In this document: piece after piece, positions 22,309 to 30,509 of the stretch
Layout: every line of letters starts with the position of its first letter
Position numbering within the stretch: the stretch's first letter is position 1
Assembly (NCBI GenBank): GCA_031275955.1
Contig: JAISNZ010000095.1
Span: forward strand, 1 to 37,591
DNA: 37,591 nt
Source of the DNA: Desulfovibrio sp.
GTDB lineage: Bacteria > Desulfobacterota > Desulfovibrionia > Desulfovibrionales > Desulfovibrionaceae
Direction of reading: 5' to 3'
Notes under the pieces: generated by a model
The model's input: only the letters and a program-made list of their open reading frames with translations
The model's database searches: none
Told to the model about the DNA's origin: nothing
Translations under genes and position numbers: made by a program

Positions 22309-22324
22309 TGGCATGCCTTTTGCT
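22309..22324 (+). promoter_or_regulatory. Sigma-54 (-24/-12) promoter of the TRAP-lyase operon
   Basis: TGGCATGCCTTTTGCT fits the consensus TGGCAYRNNNNTTGCW at every defined position, with the GG and GC dinucleotides separated by exactly 10 bp. Transcription would begin near 22335, 55 nt before dctP. Confidence 0.88.
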
Positions 22325-22389
22325 CAATAACTGCGCAAGGGGACAGACTGCAAACAGCCGGGGAAAAATTACCCTAAAAGGAGTATTTC

Positions 22390-23412
22390 ATGAGATGGTT
22401 CCAACGCTCTATCGTCCTGGCGGGAATTGTGTGCGCAGGATGTCTTTCTTTTATTTCAACTCTTCATGCTGCGGAAAAAAAAGTTGTTTCCTTTGCCAGC
22501 GGAATGGCTTCAACGCACGCCGGACATATTGCTTTTGAAAAGTTTGCCAAAGAAATAGAAAAGCGCACGAACGGCGAAATCATCGGTGTTGCCTACCCGA
22601 ACAATCAACTGGGAAGCGATACGGAGGCCATGCAAGCCATACAGGATCATACGCTTGTGATGACGATGACGGCAACCCCGCCGGTTGTGAGCTTTGCCCC
22701 AGCCATTGCCGTATTTGACCTTCCCTTCTTTTATTCTTCTCTTGAAGACGCCCGCAAAGTCATTGACGACCCTGAAGTTATCAGGCCCATAGAGGAAGGA
22801 TATAAAAAGGCCGGACTCATGAATCTTGGCCTGGTCCCTACAGGATTCCGCTGGCTTTCCTCTCGAAGGAAGCCCATCACCAAACTGGAGGAACTGAGAG
22901 GCTTCAAGCTCAGAATTTCCGAAAATCCGCAGCACAGGGCGTTGTGGACAGCTCTTGGAGCCTCGCCGACCCCCCTTGCCAACTCTGAGCGCTATACAGC
23001 CTTACAGCAGGGGACTGTGGACGGCCAGGAAAATGTTATGGAAAACGCCTTCAATACCAAGATGTATGAGGTTCAGGACTGTTTCATGAATACGAAGCAT
23101 ATCCTCTACGTCAGCACCTGGATTGGAGATCCGCAGTTTTATGCGTCCCTGACTCCTGAGCATCAAAAAATTTTTATGGAGTTGATGGGGCAGATGCTCG
23201 ATGATTTTCTGCAACTCTCCATCGCGCGGGAAAAAGAACTCCTGAAGGAACTCGAAACCAAATACAACAAGACGATTGTCCGCGAAATGCCGGCTGGGGA
23301 GTATGAACGCTGGGGCGCCCTTGCCCGCCCGGTCGTTGAGAAATTGATCCGCGCAAAAATCGGTGACGCCCTCGTGGACAGGGTTTACATTGTCCTCGGC
23401 AGAACGAAATGA
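22390..23412 (+). CDS. dctP: TRAP transporter substrate-binding protein
   Basis: The 340-aa protein has a signal peptide (about 1-27, cleavage near LHA-A) and is the periplasmic solute receptor of a tripartite ATP-independent transporter. Family signatures are SFASGMASTHAGHIAFEKFAKEIEKRTNGEI, given here as the N-terminal lobe at about 34-64, then YPNNQLGSDTEAMQAIQ, FDLPFFYSSLEDARKV and the Arg-containing GFRWLSSRRKPITKLEELRG. The ERYTALQQGTVDGQENVMEN motif carries the usual substrate contacts. The conserved Arg (KLRISENP) normally salt-bridges a ligand carboxylate, so an organic acid is likely. AGGAG lies seven bases before the ATG. It is the first gene of the sigma-54-driven operon. Confidence 0.95.
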   Translation: MRWFQRSIVLAGIVCAGCLSFISTLHAAEKKVVSFASGMASTHAGHIAFEKFAKEIEKRTNGEIIGVAYPNNQLGSDTEAMQAIQDHTLVMTMTATPPVVSFAPAIAVFDLPFFYSSLEDARKVIDDPEVIRPIEEGYKKAGLMNLGLVPTGFRWLSSRRKPITKLEELRGFKLRISENPQHRALWTALGASPTPLANSERYTALQQGTVDGQENVMENAFNTKMYEVQDCFMNTKHILYVSTWIGDPQFYASLTPEHQKIFMELMGQMLDDFLQLSIAREKELLKELETKYNKTIVREMPAGEYERWGALARPVVEKLIRAKIGDALVDRVYIVLGRTK

Positions 23413-23442
23413 CTTGCCCTGGCCTGACAAGAAAGGAATTCT

Positions 23443-23913
23443 ATGAAAAAAATCCTGATGTGGATAAATGAATATTTTGAAACAAGTATAATTTCGATAT
23501 TACTTGTTATCATCACAGTTCTATGCACAATACAAGTTATCCTTAGATATTTATTTTCTCATACAATATACTGGATTGAAGAATTTGTCGTTTATTGTAA
23601 TGTATGGATAGGGTTTATAGGTTGTAGCTATGCCATACTAAAAGATAATAATCTTCGTGTTGATATGAGTGATTTTATTCAAAAATCTGCGGCAAAATTT
23701 TTGAAAATTATTGCTGATTTTATCACTTTCTTCTTTTATATATATATGATATATTGCGGTCTTGAAGTAATCAAGCGGTCTCTTGCATCAAACCAGTTAA
23801 GTCCGGCTGCTGAAATTCCTGTAGTTGTTCTATATGCATCCCTTTTTTTCGGTTCAGTATTCGCAGTGATACGATATATACAGCGTGTATATATTTCATT
23901 TACAAAGAAGTAG
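23443..23913 (+). CDS. dctQ: TRAP transporter small membrane subunit
   Basis: The 156-aa protein has four predicted transmembrane helices (about 13-35, 45-65, 85-108 and 125-147), with the conserved ILRYLF...IYWIEEFVVYCNVWIGFIGCSYAILKDNNLRVD region split across the first loop and second helix. It is the small DctQ subunit, which links the binding protein to the DctM channel. Its base composition is strikingly A+T-rich compared with dctM immediately downstream, mostly at third codon positions and through many Ile, Phe and Tyr codons. It follows dctP by 30 bp and has an AAGGAA ribosome site. Intact. Confidence 0.93.
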   Translation: MKKILMWINEYFETSIISILLVIITVLCTIQVILRYLFSHTIYWIEEFVVYCNVWIGFIGCSYAILKDNNLRVDMSDFIQKSAAKFLKIIADFITFFFYIYMIYCGLEVIKRSLASNQLSPAAEIPVVVLYASLFFGSVFAVIRYIQRVYISFTKK

Positions 23914-23932
23914 CATAATGGAATAAATAAAT

Positions 23933-25216
23933 ATGCACGTTATACTAACTGTTCTTGCCGTTGCCCTGATCCTTAGCGTTCCGATAGGAATCGGCCTTGT
24001 TCTCAGTTCTATTTCCACATATTTCTTCGGCATAACGGAAATTATCAATCCCAATTATGTTTATAAAACCATTGTGGATGGCTTGAATTCATATCCCCTT
24101 CTGGCGATACCGCTATTTATTCTTTCCGGCCTCATCATGGCGCGGGGAGGAATCGCAAAAAAGCTTTTCGAATTCTTCGCCTATTTTACAGGCGGACGCA
24201 CAGCCGGCCTGCCCATCACAGGCATCATCACCTGCATGTTCTATGGAGCGCTTTCCGGCTCGGGTCCCGCCACCACGGCCGCCGTCGGCAGCATGGTCGT
24301 CCCGTACCTGGAAGGCCTCGGCTATAAGCGCAATTTCGTCGCCGCCATTATCGCCACGGCGGGCTCGCTCGGGATCATCATTCCTCCAAGCGTGCCCTTC
24401 ATCATTTACGCCCTGGCGGCGAACGTGTCGGTCGGCGAAATGTTCATAGCCGGGATAATCCCGGGATTCATCATCGCCGCCTGCCTTTCTTTATGCGCCT
24501 ATGCGCATTGCCGGCGCCACGGGGAGGACAAGGAACTGCTGCGCAAAAACTATGAGTCGATCCGGGCAATAGGCTTCTGGCCTCTGCTGAAAGACAGTTC
24601 CTGGGCGCTCATGACCCCCCTGATCATTCTCGGGGGCATTTACGGTGGAGTATTTACCCCGACGGAGGCGGCCACGGTTTCTGTCGTCTATTCGGTATTC
24701 ATCGGGTTGTTTGTCTATAAGACGATGACCATCAGGGATTTCCCCGGCATTCTCGCCCAAGCGGCGCACAGTCTCGCCCCGCTGCTGATGGTCATTGCCG
24801 CAGCGACCCTCTTCGGCCGGGTTCTCGCCCTGCTGCAGATACCCCAGATGATCACGGAGTTTCTCGGCGACAGCATTTCTTCCTTCTGGCTCATCTTCCT
24901 TATGAATTTGATCCTGCTGATAGCCGGGATGCTCGTAAACGTCACTTCGGCCATTCTTATCCTGACGCCCGTCCTGTTGCCGGCGGCCACAGCCATAGGC
25001 ATGGACCCCATCCATTTCGGCATGATGATGGTGGTCAACCTGTCCATAGGCCTGGTCACCCCTCCGGTGGGCGCCGATTTATTCGTGGCCTGCGGCATGT
25101 TCCGCGTCCCTATCGCAACTTTAACAAAGCATGTCATGCCCTTTCTCCTGTATTTTTTTATCGCCCTGGCTATTATTTCTTATATGCCAATCGTCAGCCT
25201 TGTGTTCATTCGCTAA
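23933..25216 (+). CDS. dctM: TRAP transporter large permease subunit
   Basis: The 427-aa protein is very hydrophobic with about 12 membrane spans and is the Na+-coupled DctM channel subunit. Typical motifs are AIPLFILSGLIMARGGIAKKLFEF, GALSGSGPATTAAVGSMVVPYL, IIATAGSLGIIIPPSVPFIIYAL and the C-terminal NLSIGLVTPPVGADLFVACG, each a known family block quoted approximately in order. Length is standard. It starts 19 bp after dctQ. The A+T-rich character of dctQ fades within its first 250 bases and the remainder is G+C-rich. The first lyase gene follows 52 bp downstream. Confidence 0.95.
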   Translation: MHVILTVLAVALILSVPIGIGLVLSSISTYFFGITEIINPNYVYKTIVDGLNSYPLLAIPLFILSGLIMARGGIAKKLFEFFAYFTGGRTAGLPITGIITCMFYGALSGSGPATTAAVGSMVVPYLEGLGYKRNFVAAIIATAGSLGIIIPPSVPFIIYALAANVSVGEMFIAGIIPGFIIAACLSLCAYAHCRRHGEDKELLRKNYESIRAIGFWPLLKDSSWALMTPLIILGGIYGGVFTPTEAATVSVVYSVFIGLFVYKTMTIRDFPGILAQAAHSLAPLLMVIAAATLFGRVLALLQIPQMITEFLGDSISSFWLIFLMNLILLIAGMLVNVTSAILILTPVLLPAATAIGMDPIHFGMMMVVNLSIGLVTPPVGADLFVACGMFRVPIATLTKHVMPFLLYFFIALAIISYMPIVSLVFIR

Positions 25217-25268
25217 GAGATCATTATTGGAGATATATACCGACAACCCTTGAAAAAAAGGATTTCTC

Positions 25269-26171
25269 ATGAAAACAATCAATGGCCTCTCCCCCGGAAA
25301 AGCTCTGCGCGAAATGCTGAAGCAGCCTGAAATCATCGTGGCTCCGGGATGCTACGACGCGCTGTCCGCCAGGCTCGTGGAGCAGGCGGGTTTTCCGTGC
25401 GCCTTTATGACGGGTTTCGGCGCGTCGGGTTCCATCCTCGGGCAGCCTGACTACGGGCTGATGACCATGACCGAGATGCTTTCCGTCTGCGCCAATATGG
25501 TCTCGGTGCTGAACATCCCCCTCATCGGCGATGTGGATACGGGGTACGGCAACCCGCTCAATGTGCACCGCGCAATCAGGGAATTCGAACGGGCCGGCGT
25601 GGCCGCTGTCCATATAGAGGACCAGTGCTTCCCCAAACGTTGCGGGCATATGGACAAGAAAGCGGTCATTCCCGCCCGGGAGCATGTGGAAAAGATCAAG
25701 GCCTGCCTTGACGCCCGCGAGGATATGCTGATCATCGCCCGGACGGATTCCCGGGCCACCCACGGCATCAACGAGGCCATTGACCGCGTCCTCGCCTACC
25801 ACGAGGCAGGCGCCGATATCGTCTACATAGACGCGCCCGCGTCTGTTGAGGAATTGGAGTTGATCGGCAAAAAGGCCAAGGGATACAAATTCGTCAATCA
25901 GACGGAAGGAGGCAAAACCCCTCTTCTCCCCACGGAGGAACTGCAGCGCCTTGGCTTCAATATCGTCATTTTTCCCTGCTGCACAATATTCACCGCGGCA
26001 AAGGCAATGCGGCAGACGCTTGCCCATCTCAAGGAAAAGGGCACGACGCGCGAATATATCGATCATATGACAACGTTCAAAGAATATACAGACATCGTTG
26101 GAATGCCCGTATTGCTCGAAATGGAACGCAGATACAAAGTTGACGAATTCAAAAGCGTTGCCGGAAATTGA
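25269..26171 (+). CDS. Isocitrate lyase/PEP mutase-family C-C lyase, paralog 1
   Basis: The 300-aa enzyme has the (beta/alpha)8 fold of the isocitrate lyase/PEP mutase superfamily. Metal and active-site motifs are GDVDTGYGNPLNV (Asp88, Asp90), HIEDQCFPKRCGH with catalytic Cys125, IARTDSRA (Arg158, Asp160) and GGKTPLLP. The KRCGH loop is characteristic of 2-methylisocitrate lyase and 2,3-dimethylmalate lyase types, which make pyruvate plus a carboxylate. PEP mutases lack this Cys. Residue 188 is Asp (YIDAP) where the family normally has Glu. The ribosome site AAAAGGA is about seven bases before ATG. A 2-oxoacid-forming lyase is likely; the exact substrate is unknown. Confidence 0.88.
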   Translation: MKTINGLSPGKALREMLKQPEIIVAPGCYDALSARLVEQAGFPCAFMTGFGASGSILGQPDYGLMTMTEMLSVCANMVSVLNIPLIGDVDTGYGNPLNVHRAIREFERAGVAAVHIEDQCFPKRCGHMDKKAVIPAREHVEKIKACLDAREDMLIIARTDSRATHGINEAIDRVLAYHEAGADIVYIDAPASVEELELIGKKAKGYKFVNQTEGGKTPLLPTEELQRLGFNIVIFPCCTIFTAAKAMRQTLAHLKEKGTTREYIDHMTTFKEYTDIVGMPVLLEMERRYKVDEFKSVAGN

Positions 26172-26255
26172 CGGAGAAATTGACTTCCCGTTCCAAATCC
26201 GTCCCCGGGGCCGAGGTGGAAATGGATGCGGTTTTGATCTGAAATTCGCAGAAGA

Positions 26256-26282
26256 CGTAAGATCCGAATATGTTGTCTTACG
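26256..26282 (+). other. Stem-loop between the two lyase genes
   Basis: CGTAAGA (26256-26262) pairs with TCTTACG (26276-26282) around a 13-nt loop that ends two bases before the AAGGGG ribosome site of the second lyase. It may tune relative expression or protect an mRNA end. Confidence 0.45.
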
Positions 26283-26297
26283 GCAAGGGGTAGGGAT

Positions 26298-27167
26298 ATG
26301 AATACAGCCGCGAAATTTCGCCGGTTGCTTGAACAGCCCGGAATCATCCGCGCGCCTGGCGCCTACGATGCCTGGTCCGCGAAACTGATCGCGAGGGCGG
26401 GTTTTCCCGCCGTGTATATGACCGGGTACGGCGTCTCGGCGAGCCTTCTGGGGAAACCGGACATCGGTCTGGTCAGTTCCACGGAAATGGCCGCCGTGGC
26501 GCGGAATATCTGTCTGGCCGCGGGAGATACGCCTGTTATAGCCGATGCGGACAACGGATATGGCGGCGCGCTGAATGTGCAGCGCACAGTCCGGGAATAC
26601 GAGGCGGCGGGCGTGGCTGCCATCCAGTTGGAAGATCAGGTTTTTCCAAAGCGTTGCGGGCATATGGAAGGAAAAGAAATTATCGGGCGCGGGGAAATGG
26701 CCGCCAAAATCCGGGCCGCCGCGCAGGCCAGATCCTCCGCGGACTTTTCCCTTATCGCCCGCACGGACGCCCGGGCGGTGACCGGTTTTCAGGATGCGCT
26801 GGACAGGTGCCGCGCCTACGCCGATGCCGGGGCGGATATCCTCTTTCTTGAAGCTCCGCAATCGACGGAAGAGATATATGCCGCCGCGGAAAGCCTGGGC
26901 AAACCGCTCCTGGCGAATATGGTGGAAAAGGGGAAAACCCCCCTCCTCCCCGGGAAAGAACTGGAGCGCATGGGCTATAAAATCGTCATTTATCCCGGGA
27001 CCGCCTTGTTTGCGGCCAGCAGGGCCATTGCCGACGCGCTGGACAGCCTTTGCGCGCATGACACCAGTTGCTACGAGCGTCAAGTCTCCTTTCCTGAATT
27101 CAATGAATGGATCTGCCTGCGGGAAGAGCGTCAGCTTGAGCAGGGATTCGGGGCGGCTTCATCCTGA
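26298..27167 (+). CDS. Isocitrate lyase/PEP mutase-family C-C lyase, paralog 2
   Basis: The 289-aa enzyme is a paralog of the preceding gene product, similar over its full length. It has IADADNGYGGALNV (metal Asp pair), QLEDQVFPKRCGH with catalytic Cys120, LIARTDARA and LEAPQSTEE, where the canonical Glu185 is kept, unlike paralog 1. EKGKTPLLPGKELERMGYKIVIYPG follows the family pattern. It should cleave a 2-hydroxy di- or tricarboxylate of the methylisocitrate/dimethylmalate type. AAGGGG lies seven bases before the ATG. It closes the operon and is convergent with the regulator gene. Confidence 0.88.
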   Translation: MNTAAKFRRLLEQPGIIRAPGAYDAWSAKLIARAGFPAVYMTGYGVSASLLGKPDIGLVSSTEMAAVARNICLAAGDTPVIADADNGYGGALNVQRTVREYEAAGVAAIQLEDQVFPKRCGHMEGKEIIGRGEMAAKIRAAAQARSSADFSLIARTDARAVTGFQDALDRCRAYADAGADILFLEAPQSTEEIYAAAESLGKPLLANMVEKGKTPLLPGKELERMGYKIVIYPGTALFAASRAIADALDSLCAHDTSCYERQVSFPEFNEWICLREERQLEQGFGAASS

Positions 27168-27196
27168 AATTGCCCTCTGGCGGTTCACGCCTGACG

Positions 27197-27237
27197 CCCG
27201 TTCGCGATAAAACCGCCCTCATTTTATCGCGAACGGG
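27197..27237. terminator. Long perfect hairpin between lyase 2 and the regulator
   Basis: CCCGTTCGCGATAAAA (27197-27212) pairs over all 16 bases with TTTTATCGCGAACGGG (27222-27237), with a 9-nt loop. It lies between two convergent genes and probably terminates both transcripts, with the A/T run on the loop side of the stem. Confidence 0.8.
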
Positions 27238-27259
27238 TAAGGCGCGATGGGAAAAGGCT

Positions 27260-29074
27260 CTATCTGCCCTTGCTTCTTCGCCAGAGGGTTGTGCGGCTTA
27301 TGCCCAGCTCTCTGGCGATGTCCGTCTTTTTTCTGGCGAGGGCGGGCGGGACGCGGCCCTCGCACAAAGGCAGATCAAGGTCGAGCAGCAGCGCGCCGGG
27401 CGTGCAGCCTTCGTGATACAGGGCGGTGGCCGCCTCGATCACGTTTCGCAATTCCCGCACGTTTCCCGGCCAGGCGTACGTCAGCAGCAACGAATTGGAA
27501 AAGAGCCCCTCCAGAAAGGTTTCATCAAATCCGGCATGATACATGTGGGCGAAATGTTTCGCCAGAATCAGCACATCCCCTTCCCGTTCACGGAGGGGAG
27601 GAAGGGTCAGGCGGAGAACGTTCACCCTGTGGAATAAATCCGGACGGAAAAGCTTTTGTTCCATTTGCCGCTGGATGTCCGCGTTGCTTGCGCTGATGAG
27701 CCGGACATCCACGGAAATAACCTGCGTCCCTCCCACGCGCAGCACTTCCCGCTCCTCCAGAACGCGCAGCAGCCGCGCCTGGACGCTCAGGGAAAGTTCG
27801 CCGATTTCGTCCAGAAAGATCGTTCCCCCGTGCGCCAGTTCAAAGAAACCGGGTTTCCCGCCGCACCTGGCTCCTGTGAAGGCCCCGTCTTCATAGCCGA
27901 ACAGTTCGCTTTCCAGCAACGTCGCGGGCAACGCGGCGCAGTTCACGGCAATGAAGGGTTTATGCGCGCGGGAACTCGCCAGGTGGATTCCTTGGGCGAT
28001 AAGCTCCTTCCCTGTCCCTGTCTCGCCGAAAATAAACACGGACGCCGAGGACGAGGCATAACGGTAGGCCCGTCTCCTGGCCTGGACGATAGCGCGGCTC
28101 TGGCCGATGATGTCGTCCAGGCGCGTGCGGGCCTGAAAAACGCCTCCTTCCTTTTTGCGCACCTTGGCCTCTGCCTTGCGGATGGTTTCCACATCATGAA
28201 ACGTCAGGACGCAGCCGTCCGCGCACCCATGTTCATCCACGATGGGCACCCGGTTCGTGATGACCGTAACCTTGCCGATTTTCTGGATCTGATTCAGCTC
28301 CGACTTTTTTTCCCTGATGACATGCAGGACGCGCGTGTTGGGAATGAGCGCGGAGACCCGCTGCGACAGCGCTGCTTCCGGCCGGATGCCGAGAATTTTC
28401 GCAGCGACCGGATTGCAGGTGGTGACAACGCCCTGCGCATCCGTGGCCATTATACCGCTGTAAGAATAGGTGATAATGGCATTCAGCCATTGGGCCTGGG
28501 ATCTGTCGCGCTGCCGCAAAAGCGCCATCTGGGCGGCGGCGTTGATGGCGCGGGTGATGCTGTCCTCGGAATAGATAAAGGAGGAACGCATTCCGCATTC
28601 CTCCGCGGCCTCCATGACCATGCTTCCCCCTATGACCTGCTCAACGCCCTGTTTTTTCAGCCTGTCCATCGTATGCAATAAACCGTCGCGGGTATAGTAG
28701 ATTTCCTGAAACAAATTCCCGACTATGCAGGGAAGCGATTCCTCCAGAAAGGGGATGCGCACATCAAAGGATAATACGGCTATCGGCCTCGCGGTATCAA
28801 GGCGGCCCATTGCCTGCAGTAAATCGAACCCGGTTATCTGGATAAGCAGAAGAGGGGTATGCAGATATTTGCTGAGCAGTCTGCCGTTCGCGCCTGAAGA
28901 GACGAAAACGTCGATTTCGCGGGAATCCTCAAGCCGTTGCGCGAATGAAAGCACGTCGTCAAGGCAGGAGGATTCGATGTGGACGTCCACTCCCGGCAGA
29001 TCCAGGAGAGAGGGGTGATCCGAGAGAAAGTTCGTGAGCGCGCGGTAGCTCATGATGGCGATTTTGGCCGACAT
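27260..29074 (-). CDS. PrpR-type sigma-54-dependent transcriptional activator
   Basis: The 604-aa regulator has an N-terminal PrpR sensory domain (about 1-170, with [17 protein letters not shown] and [13 protein letters not shown]), a PAS domain (about 195-300) and a sigma-54 AAA+ domain with Walker A GETGTGKE (350-357), GAFTGA loop (397-402) and Walker B FLDEIGE. A Fis-type helix-turn-helix at the end ([17 protein letters not shown]) completes it. In known PrpR proteins the N domain senses 2-methylcitrate. It is thus an enhancer-binding activator suited to the sigma-54 promoter at 22309-22324. It starts 43 bp after the glmM stop on the same strand. Confidence 0.93.
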   Translation of the reverse strand: MSAKIAIMSYRALTNFLSDHPSLLDLPGVDVHIESSCLDDVLSFAQRLEDSREIDVFVSSGANGRLLSKYLHTPLLLIQITGFDLLQAMGRLDTARPIAVLSFDVRIPFLEESLPCIVGNLFQEIYYTRDGLLHTMDRLKKQGVEQVIGGSMVMEAAEECGMRSSFIYSEDSITRAINAAAQMALLRQRDRSQAQWLNAIITYSYSGIMATDAQGVVTTCNPVAAKILGIRPEAALSQRVSALIPNTRVLHVIREKKSELNQIQKIGKVTVITNRVPIVDEHGCADGCVLTFHDVETIRKAEAKVRKKEGGVFQARTRLDDIIGQSRAIVQARRRAYRYASSSASVFIFGETGTGKELIAQGIHLASSRAHKPFIAVNCAALPATLLESELFGYEDGAFTGARCGGKPGFFELAHGGTIFLDEIGELSLSVQARLLRVLEEREVLRVGGTQVISVDVRLISASNADIQRQMEQKLFRPDLFHRVNVLRLTLPPLREREGDVLILAKHFAHMYHAGFDETFLEGLFSNSLLLTYAWPGNVRELRNVIEAATALYHEGCTPGALLLDLDLPLCEGRVPPALARKKTDIARELGISRTTLWRRSKGR

Positions 29075-29088
29075 GCGGAGCGTTCCTC

Positions 29089-29104
29089 AAAAAATGAAAA
29101 AATG
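29089..29104. repeat. 8-bp tandem repeat in regulator leader
   Basis: AAAAAATG is repeated twice between the glmM stop and the regulator start. It is a simple A-rich repeat of little information. Confidence 0.6.
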
Positions 29105-29117
29105 TCAGCTGCAAGCG

Positions 29118-30479
29118 TTAATCGCTGTAGCGCAGCTCCCGGGCGATGAGCCCGGCAAGATCGCCCGCCAGACGTTCCACCAGGGCCGCGTCCTCACCTT
29201 CCACCATGACCCGCGCCAGCGCCTCGGTGCCGGAATAGCGCAAAAGGACCCGCCCCCTGTCGCCAAGGGTGGCCCGGACATCCTGCAAGGCTTCCTGAAG
29301 GGCGGGAAGAGAGGCAAAGGGGCGCTTCTCCCTGACGGGAACATTGAGCAGGGTTTGCGGGAAGGGACGCAGCAGCCCGGCCAGTTCGGAAAGGGTGGCG
29401 TTTTTTTCGCGCATGACGCGCAGGATCTGGAGAGCGGCCAGAAGCCCGTCCCCGGTGGTGCCGTACTCCATGAAAACGATATGTCCGGACTGCTCTCCGC
29501 CCAGCATCGCCCCGTGTTCGCGCATGGCCTCCACAACGTGGCGGTCGCCAACATCGGTGCGCAAAAGGCTGCCCCCGTGCTCTTTCATGAAAATCTCAAG
29601 AGCCATGTTGCTCATCACCGTACTCACCAGGAGATTCCCCGGCAGACGGCCTTTTTCCAGAAGATCCAGGGCGCAGATGGCCATGATCGTGTCTCCGTCC
29701 AGGACGGCGCCCGTCTCGTCCACCACCACCAGGCGGTCCGCATCGCCGTCCAGGGCAAGGCCGATGTCGGCGCGCGTCTCCCGGACTCTGGCCGCGGCCA
29801 CTTCCGGGTACAGGGAGCCGCAGTGTTGATTGATGTTCAGACCGTCAGGCTCAACCCCTATGGAGACCACATCCGCCCCCAGTTCGCGCAGGGCCATGGG
29901 CGCGACCTTGTAATTGGCTCCATGGGCGCAATCCAGAACAATGCGCAGCCCGTCCAGGGTCAGCTGGGGGGGAAAGCTGCTCTTGATCGAGACGATGTAC
30001 CGGCCGGGGGCATCATTGATTTTGAAGGCCCGGCCAACGGCCGAAGGCCTGGGGTATTCGCATTCCCAACCAGGGTCGAGCACCATGCCGGCAATGGCGT
30101 CTTCCACCGCATCCTGAAGTTTGAAACCCTGGGCGTCGAAAAATTTGATGCCGTTATCTTCAAAGGGATTGTGCGACGCGGAAATGACAATGCCGAAATC
30201 AGCCCGCATGCTGCGGGTTTGAAAGGCGATGGCCGGAGTCGGCAGGGGGCCGACCAGAAAGACGTCCATGCCCGCGGCGCACAGGCCGGCGGTAAGGGCG
30301 CTTTCATAAATATACCCGGAAAGCCGGGTATCCTTGCCGATGACTACCCGGTGCCGGCGATCCCCTGTCCGGAAATGGACGCCCGCGGCCAGGCCCAGAC
30401 GCAGGGCGATGTCCGGCCGCATGGGGAAATGATTGACCTTGCCGCGCATCCCATCCGTGCCGAAGAGCCTCTCATCCAT
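29118..30479 (-). CDS. glmM: Phosphoglucosamine mutase
   Basis: The 453-aa enzyme converts glucosamine-6-phosphate to glucosamine-1-phosphate for peptidoglycan and LPS precursors. The catalytic phosphoserine is Ser102 in [13 protein letters not shown]; the metal loop is LDGDADRL, followed by the sugar-binding GEQSGHIVF and the C-terminal phosphate site [15 protein letters not shown]. The N terminus [13 protein letters not shown] is typical. GAGGA precedes the start. It follows cdaR by 30 bp in the ftsH-folP-cdaA-cdaR-glmM operon, the cdaA-cdaR-glmM grouping being conserved across many bacteria. Confidence 0.96.
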   Translation of the reverse strand: MDERLFGTDGMRGKVNHFPMRPDIALRLGLAAGVHFRTGDRRHRVVIGKDTRLSGYIYESALTAGLCAAGMDVFLVGPLPTPAIAFQTRSMRADFGIVISASHNPFEDNGIKFFDAQGFKLQDAVEDAIAGMVLDPGWECEYPRPSAVGRAFKINDAPGRYIVSIKSSFPPQLTLDGLRIVLDCAHGANYKVAPMALRELGADVVSIGVEPDGLNINQHCGSLYPEVAAARVRETRADIGLALDGDADRLVVVDETGAVLDGDTIMAICALDLLEKGRLPGNLLVSTVMSNMALEIFMKEHGGSLLRTDVGDRHVVEAMREHGAMLGGEQSGHIVFMEYGTTGDGLLAALQILRVMREKNATLSELAGLLRPFPQTLLNVPVREKRPFASLPALQEALQDVRATLGDRGRVLLRYSGTEALARVMVEGEDAALVERLAGDLAGLIARELRYSD

Positions 30480-30509
30480 ATGCTGTCCTCGCGCCGGGGC
30501 GTTTCCCCT

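Larger units (their letters stand above)
21909..22389. other. Divergent regulatory region between galU and dctP
   Basis: This 481-bp region has no gene. From the galU side it holds a cluster of palindromes (21994-22160), repeated TGAAAC half-sites (22220-22267) and a sigma-54 promoter (22309-22324), then the dctP leader. Any galU promoter must lie in 21909-21990, where I see only weak candidates such as TTGTTT on the minus strand. Confidence 0.7.

Noticed and set aside
25269-27167. Classical prp (methylcitrate cycle) operon
   Set aside because: There is no methylcitrate synthase, dehydratase or propionyl-CoA ligase, and two lyases occur with a TRAP importer, so the prpB label would be misleading.
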